NCBI GenBank assembly: GCA_005281725.1
Contig: SSBO01000012.1
Span: 14,979,501 to 15,043,500, forward strand
DNA length: 64,000 nucleotides
Direction of reading: 5' to 3'
Source of the DNA: Wuchereria bancrofti
Taxonomy: Eukaryota; Nematoda; Chromadorea; Rhabditida; Onchocercidae
Made by a program: the position numbers and the translations under genes
Notes under the pieces: generated by a model
Database searches by the model: none
Seen by the model: only the letters and a program-made list of their open reading frames with translations
What the model was told of the DNA's origin: nothing
Shown here: positions 60,701 through 64,000 of the stretch, in pieces
Numbering within the stretch: position 1 is the stretch's first letter
How the letters are laid out: every line of letters begins with the position of its first letter

Positions 60701-62825
60701 AAAGGATTTAATAAAGAGATGTCTGAATGAAAGTTACAGTGATGTGAGCGGAAATAGTAAGGAAGATATAGACGGCTGGCAGGTGAGGAAAGATAATGTA
60801 AAGCAAGAATAGGAAGATGGTCAAAAGAATAAAGTGAGAAGTGAAAGAAAGGATAGACGAAAGAAGTTGCTGAAGTTCGAAAAAAAGTCATTTAAATTAT
60901 GTGGGAGACAAACAGGGAAATTAGTTTTATAATTATATGTCGAGATGGTAATTGCTTGGGAAAATTAAAATGATAGCTAGTGCATATGATGGATGAAAGT
61001 AAAGACATAAAGTTGAATCTTTTTTTAAAATATTTAATTGATAACAGAAATGATGGTCAATAAAGGAATATATTGGGACATCTCAGAAAATAGAACATGA
61101 TGGCAAGTTGATCAAATGATAATGAGATGTACAGGATTTGAGAATCATTGCCAGAAATATGAATATCAGTTGTATGAAAGTAGCGGAAATGGGAAAAATA
61201 ATGAAAAGCTCAAATAAAAAATTGAGGTTTCAGAAAACGAAATGACAAAAAAAGCTTGGGCATTTTCATTGCAAATTAAAATAAAGGAAAAACCAAGTGG
61301 TAGATCACAAAGTAGAATGATTTAAGAGTCGAAATTTGAACGTTGTAGTAAGAAAGTAACTGTTACCGCATTGTAAAGACATACTACACTTCCTTATTTT
61401 GTATAGCAGCTTGGAATTCATGTCAGTATCTACAACTGAAAAAATAAATAGATCAGTAAATGAAATAAATTAACTCACTTAATGATGCAATAAGTAACAT
61501 TCCATCGGCCAGTTTCTTCATATTTCTCATCCCTTTCAATACGTCTTACTTCATGACTCAAACGAATATGTTGTAACAAATGGAAATGATTAGCGTAAGA
61601 TCGAAAATATGCCAACATTTGAGCGTGACTCATGAAATTAGGCATTTCAGGTGGTGGCACAAAATCACTAAAAGCTGTCATCTCCTTTGATGTATTGATT
61701 GTCGTGTTTTTCATCACGGTACTCTCTCCTGAAGAATAAATAAATTCGATAAAAGCCATAGAAATGCTAAAGGAAAAAAATAGATGTAAAATTTGTTTTT
61801 ATTAGTACATTTCCGAAAATGTTGATTATTAAGATCAAATGATTATAAAAGCAAAAAAGATTTAAAAAATAAACCATAAAGTTTAGTTTTAAAGATTATT
61901 ATTATTGAACAAAAGATTTCTTTATCACCACTCATTCAAAGGACTGTGCTTGTTCAAAAGATCATTAGCTTAATAATTTCCAGAATCCCATAAGCTTATA
62001 AAATTAGTTTACACCAAGAAAAAAAAACAGTTTATCCAGAAGTATAATCATATTTAAAGCATACTTATCCACTCGCTATTTCCGACTCTAACAACCGAAT
62101 ATTTCCAATCTGTCATTTTTCTTATCCTCCGAAGCATTATTTCAATATTGAAGTAGTGTATATTATCAATTTCGTTTTTTTTTTTTGTTTTTTTTTTGTT
62201 GTTGTTCTAGTTCCCCTTCACTCCTAAATTTCATTTGACACTCATTTAATTTTATCATTTTTCATCCAATTCAGTACTTAATAGAAGGACTAAACTGCTT
62301 GATCATGAAGTTTAATAAGGACAAATAGGGCATGACAACAGTCAAACTATCACAGCAGTGACTTCCTAAGATGTTATATCAGTCAATATTCTCATTATTT
62401 TAAAGATGCTTTGTAAATTAAATATTGCGAAATTGATATTATCAAAAAAGCTTCGATTTCAATGGTAGATCTGAGTTTAATATGCGTACTATTTTTAATC
62501 GCACTAAACACGGGGATTAAAGTTTTTTTTTTTTCAGTTTCAGAATAGGTTTCAGAAATGTTTCAGGAATGTTTCAGAATATAATTTTGAAAAAAAATAT
62601 AATTTCAGGATATGCTATAAAGTGAAAAGTTAACTCTTAAGAATAGGCTCAGATATATAAACTTTTTAAATCCGAACCAGGACAAGGCTGTGGTTTATAT
62701 CGCCACAATCCACCAATATCGCAAGATTTCTCGAAACATACCACTTGTAAGCCATTTTCAAGACATGTTTTAGTAGCGGTCAGACCACTTGCTCCTGCAC
62801 CTACCACACAAATTCTTTCAGGCAT
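57770..62825 (-). CDS. Flavin-containing monooxygenase
   Basis: Nine exons on the minus strand join in phase: 62678-62825, 61479-61728, 60168-60399, 59948-60070, 59362-59505, 58896-59096, 58564-58761, 58355-58495 and 57770-57919. The total is 528 residues, the usual FMO length. Residues 9-14 form the FAD-binding GAGASG. FRGEIIHSHDY (about 167-177) is the FMO signature, and GIGNSSG (about 192-198) the NADPH site. TSKEMTAFSDFVPPPEMPNF, RYGLKPKHQALAQH, FGTGYSFQFP and APYQFRLNGPHAWVGARDAL are further family blocks. The enzyme oxygenates N and S atoms of small substrates using NADPH. The C-terminus lacks the long hydrophobic anchor of mammalian FMOs. No disruption was seen. Confidence 0.95.
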
Positions 62826-64000
62826 TTATAGCTTCAGTTGAAAGTTTTCAAATTGAAAAGTTTCAGTTGCATCCACCGAATATCAAATTCAGTTTATAGA
62901 ATAAGAAGACAGCAATAGTTAAAATTCAGTCTGCACTGAATTTTATTATCAAACTAAAAATTATCAAAAAATTATTATCAAACAAAAAAAAAGACAAATT
63001 TACGAATAATAAATAGAGAAATATTCTTTGGATCATTGCAGCGAACATTTAATGAAGTCAGCATAGTGTTATCCTAAGATAACCACTTGTGAAACAATCA
63101 TTGTATCGAACTCATTGTATGAAATTGCTACTTGTTACATATATAGCGCATTTTGATAAGCAAGTTCTGTACAATTTTGGACTTAAAAAGAACTTTTACT
63201 TAACTAATTAATAAACTATAGTGTCACTGGATAAATCTGATAAACAACAAACTTGATGCAAACTGAGAGAAAACAAAAATTATCGATTTGCTGGATTTTT
63301 CCTTACATATTAACTAGACAAAATTTCCCGGAAACGAATATTGCCTTTAGAGCACATATTTCTTATTTTGAGTTATTCTAATTATTATATGAAACATAAA
63401 CTATAAATTCTGGAGAATGACTGTTAATAAAAGAGTAAATTGCTTGCTTATTTTCCATTTAACATCAGATTATGGAATATAAATTTTCAATAAGATAAAT
63501 CTGGAAAAGATGGAATAATTTAAAATTATTAGATATACAACGTAAACATTTTTCTACTAACCATTAGAAAGATCCTATTGATTCAGCCTTCTATTAACAG
63601 TTCTATTAACAGACTTCGATAATTCGCTCCAAAATCAGATGAAAACTATTTCAATAACTTTAAAAGAGTGCTCAATAGATATTCACCCCAAATGTTGCAC
63701 TAATTTTTCCAAATCCTTTGCTGATCATCGATGAAAAAGGAAAATTGAGAAATTATTCTCAAGAAAAATTTGATAAAATAACTGTTGATGGTGAAAAATA
63801 ACGTATCACTATGAAAGGAGGACTCCATTTTTTCTTTTTTTTTTACAAAAATATGCTACCGACAGGTGAATACATTATGATACGACACTACACAGAAAAA
63901 TACATTACATTACTTATTTCATTGTCCACAATCTATACAACACATTTTAAAAGTTACTTTCTTCCGTTATTGTAATAATTTCAAAGGATTATTATTTCTG
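62826..64000. other. Intergenic, FMO 5' flank
   Basis: AT-rich, no exon supported. The upstream control region of the FMO gene must lie here. Confidence 0.5.

Noticed and set aside
1..64000. CRISPR arrays, bacterial operons, defence systems
   Set aside because: None seen. The gene structure is eukaryotic throughout and the repeats are microsatellites or mobile-element remains.

Overview
The window looks like nuclear DNA of a parasitic nematode, most likely a filarial worm. This is an inference from these features: DNA rich in A and T; genes cut into many short exons (60-260 bases) with TTTCAG-type splice acceptors; good acceptors lying a few bases upstream of several start codons, as expected for spliced-leader trans-splicing; a cuticlin-type ZP-domain gene; and remains of BEL/Pao retrotransposons. 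No bacterial operons, CRISPR arrays or tRNA genes were seen. A simple open-reading-frame scan works poorly here, so the gene models below were built by following reading phase across introns by eye.

Layout. 1-2.4 kb: low-complexity DNA. 2.8-4.8 kb (+): exon-like pieces of an unidentified gene. 6.7-8.0 kb (-): a four-exon membrane protein resembling TMEM126. 10.5-12.5 kb (+): an unidentified five-exon membrane protein whose third exon has a decayed tandem copy. 13-21 kb: a graveyard of BEL/Pao retroelement pieces in both orientations. 22-23.5 kb and 33.3-34.6 kb: two copies of one dispersed repeat, one partly inverted. 24.8-25.7 kb (-): a small secreted protein. 28.4-32.7 kb (+): two head-to-tail genes of the C6orf136 (DUF2358) family, both with mitochondrial presequences. 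35.5-38.9 kb (-): a TRMT10C/MRPP1-like mitochondrial tRNA methyltransferase. 39.0-40.6 kb (-): an unidentified gene fragment and a two-exon 57-residue protein. 40.7-42.9 kb (+): a decayed PP1-type phosphatase pseudogene that keeps its introns. 45.4-48.8 kb (-): two small membrane proteins and a five-exon secreted cysteine-rich protein. 52.9-56.2 kb (+): a complete cuticlin-like gene, with its last exon repeated after a single N. 57.8-62.8 kb (-): a complete nine-exon flavin-containing monooxygenase, tail to tail with the cuticlin gene.

Shared themes. Three to four genes here appear to be mitochondrial (the C6orf136-like pair, the TRMT10C-like gene and perhaps the TMEM126-like gene). Three encode secreted or cuticle proteins. 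Nothing indicates one pathway encoded as a cluster. The most unusual items are the C6orf136-like tandem pair with a conserved 79-base exon, the unrecognised secreted cysteine-rich protein, and repeated cases of local exon duplication followed by decay.
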